Assembly (NCBI RefSeq): GCF_048564905.1
Contig: NC_132996.1
Span: 58,378,501 to 58,442,500 of the forward strand
Source of the DNA: Vicugna pacos
Taxonomy: Eukaryota; Chordata; Mammalia; Artiodactyla; Camelidae
DNA: 64,000 nucleotides
Direction: 5' to 3'
Below the pieces are notes generated by a model, which had not been told where the DNA came from, did no database searches, and worked only from the letters and a program-made list of their open reading frames with translations. A program made the translations under genes and the position numbers. Below are positions 63,445 through 64,000 of the stretch, piece by piece; positions within the stretch are counted from its first letter, which is position 1; the number at the start of each line of letters is the position of its first letter.

Positions 63445-63695
63445 GATCCTGGAAGGAAGGAAGCTAGGTGGGCTTGGCCGCATAGGGCTGGCTGATAGAC
63501 AGGCTAAGAGGTCAGCTGAAATGCTGAAAGCAGTGAAGAGAGTAGGTTTGTAAAGAGGTGTGTGGTCCAGGCAGTCGGATCACAGGATGAATTAAAGATG
63601 ACAGACTGAAGACAGGGCAAGCCAGTAGATAATGGTAGTGGAAAATCTATAGACTTAATGTTAATCTGGATTGAAGAACCAAGGAGAAGGAAAAG
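63445..63695 (+). repeat. Ancient interspersed repeat, family not named (body part)
   Basis: Reads CTGAAAGCAGTGAAGAGAGT, TGTGTGGTCCAGGCAGTCGG and ATTAAAGATGACAGACTGA. It seems to be the same old repeat class as at 24180. Confidence 0.35.
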
Positions 63696-64000
63696 ACAGG
63701 CTTAGCCATAGCTCAGATTTAATTGGTGAGGGAGCCTGGCTACTTGGAGAATTCTGGAGCTGAGGCTCTATATAACAGTTACATTTTAAACTGAATTAGT
63801 AAAGTTTATAGCTGTCTGTATATTCAGCCAGGGAGAGTGGGAGAGGTGATACACTGTGTGATTCTAAATAAACTGTCCCACTCTTCCTCTTCTTACTGGG
63901 AGAGCAGAAGGATGGAAACTGCCTATCATAGAATCGGACTTCATAATAACCTCTTTTAAAAGCTAGTGGATAACTTTCTAAAGAAGGCTCTCTCTGTCCT
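63696..64000. other. Unassigned intron to window edge
   Basis: Nothing recognised. Confidence 0.6.

Overview
The window is nuclear DNA from a placental mammal, most probably a camelid (camel, llama or alpaca). Two things support this. A tRNA-derived SINE of the camelid Vic-1 type lies near position 700, and several L1 3' ends are of the type shared by even-toed ungulates. I saw no ruminant, pig or whale SINE (BovB, PRE-1, CHR-1). The species call rests on remembered repeat sequences.

The only gene I can support is EXT2 (exostosin-2), on the + strand. It is represented by three internal coding exons at 21733-21864, 46811-47000 and 55422-55588. They join in frame (phases 0, 1 and 0) and encode about 163 residues. 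These run from the end of the linker after the GT47 (exostosin) domain into the GT64 domain, including the Asp-Asp-Asp metal-binding motif. By remembered numbering they are human exons 8, 9 and 10. EXT2 pairs with EXT1 in the Golgi as the heparan sulfate polymerase. Everything else is intron: at least 21.7 kb upstream, 24.9 kb and 8.4 kb between the exons, and at least 8.4 kb downstream.

Intron layout. From 1 to 8 kb: MIR, the Vic-1 SINE, a CpG-richer block at about 0.97-1.85 kb, and mostly unassigned DNA. From 8 to 21.1 kb: old L1 pieces in both orientations. From 21.9 to 32 kb: MIR, L2, a MER20-like hAT element and L1 3' pieces. From 30 to 35.6 kb: an L1-dense zone with a younger L1 (32551-34389) and a short L1 3' fragment (34798-35070), both nested in older L1/HAL1-like DNA and both flanked by recognisable target-site duplications. 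From 35.6 to 44 kb: largely repeat-poor, with stretches that look like conserved regulatory DNA. At 45.2-46.5 kb: a second HAL1/L1-like copy carrying a 21-bp minisatellite. From 47 to 64 kb: MIRs, a hAT-type element with an 8-bp target duplication, L2, and L1 pieces at 58.6-61.3 kb.

I found no new system. The most useful leads are the candidate regulatory blocks inside EXT2 introns (EXT2 is known to neighbour the developmental gene ALX4), two perfect short hairpins, and the readable insertion history of the L1 cluster. Most lengthy open frames here lie in L1 5' regions or in unassigned intron and are not supported as genes.
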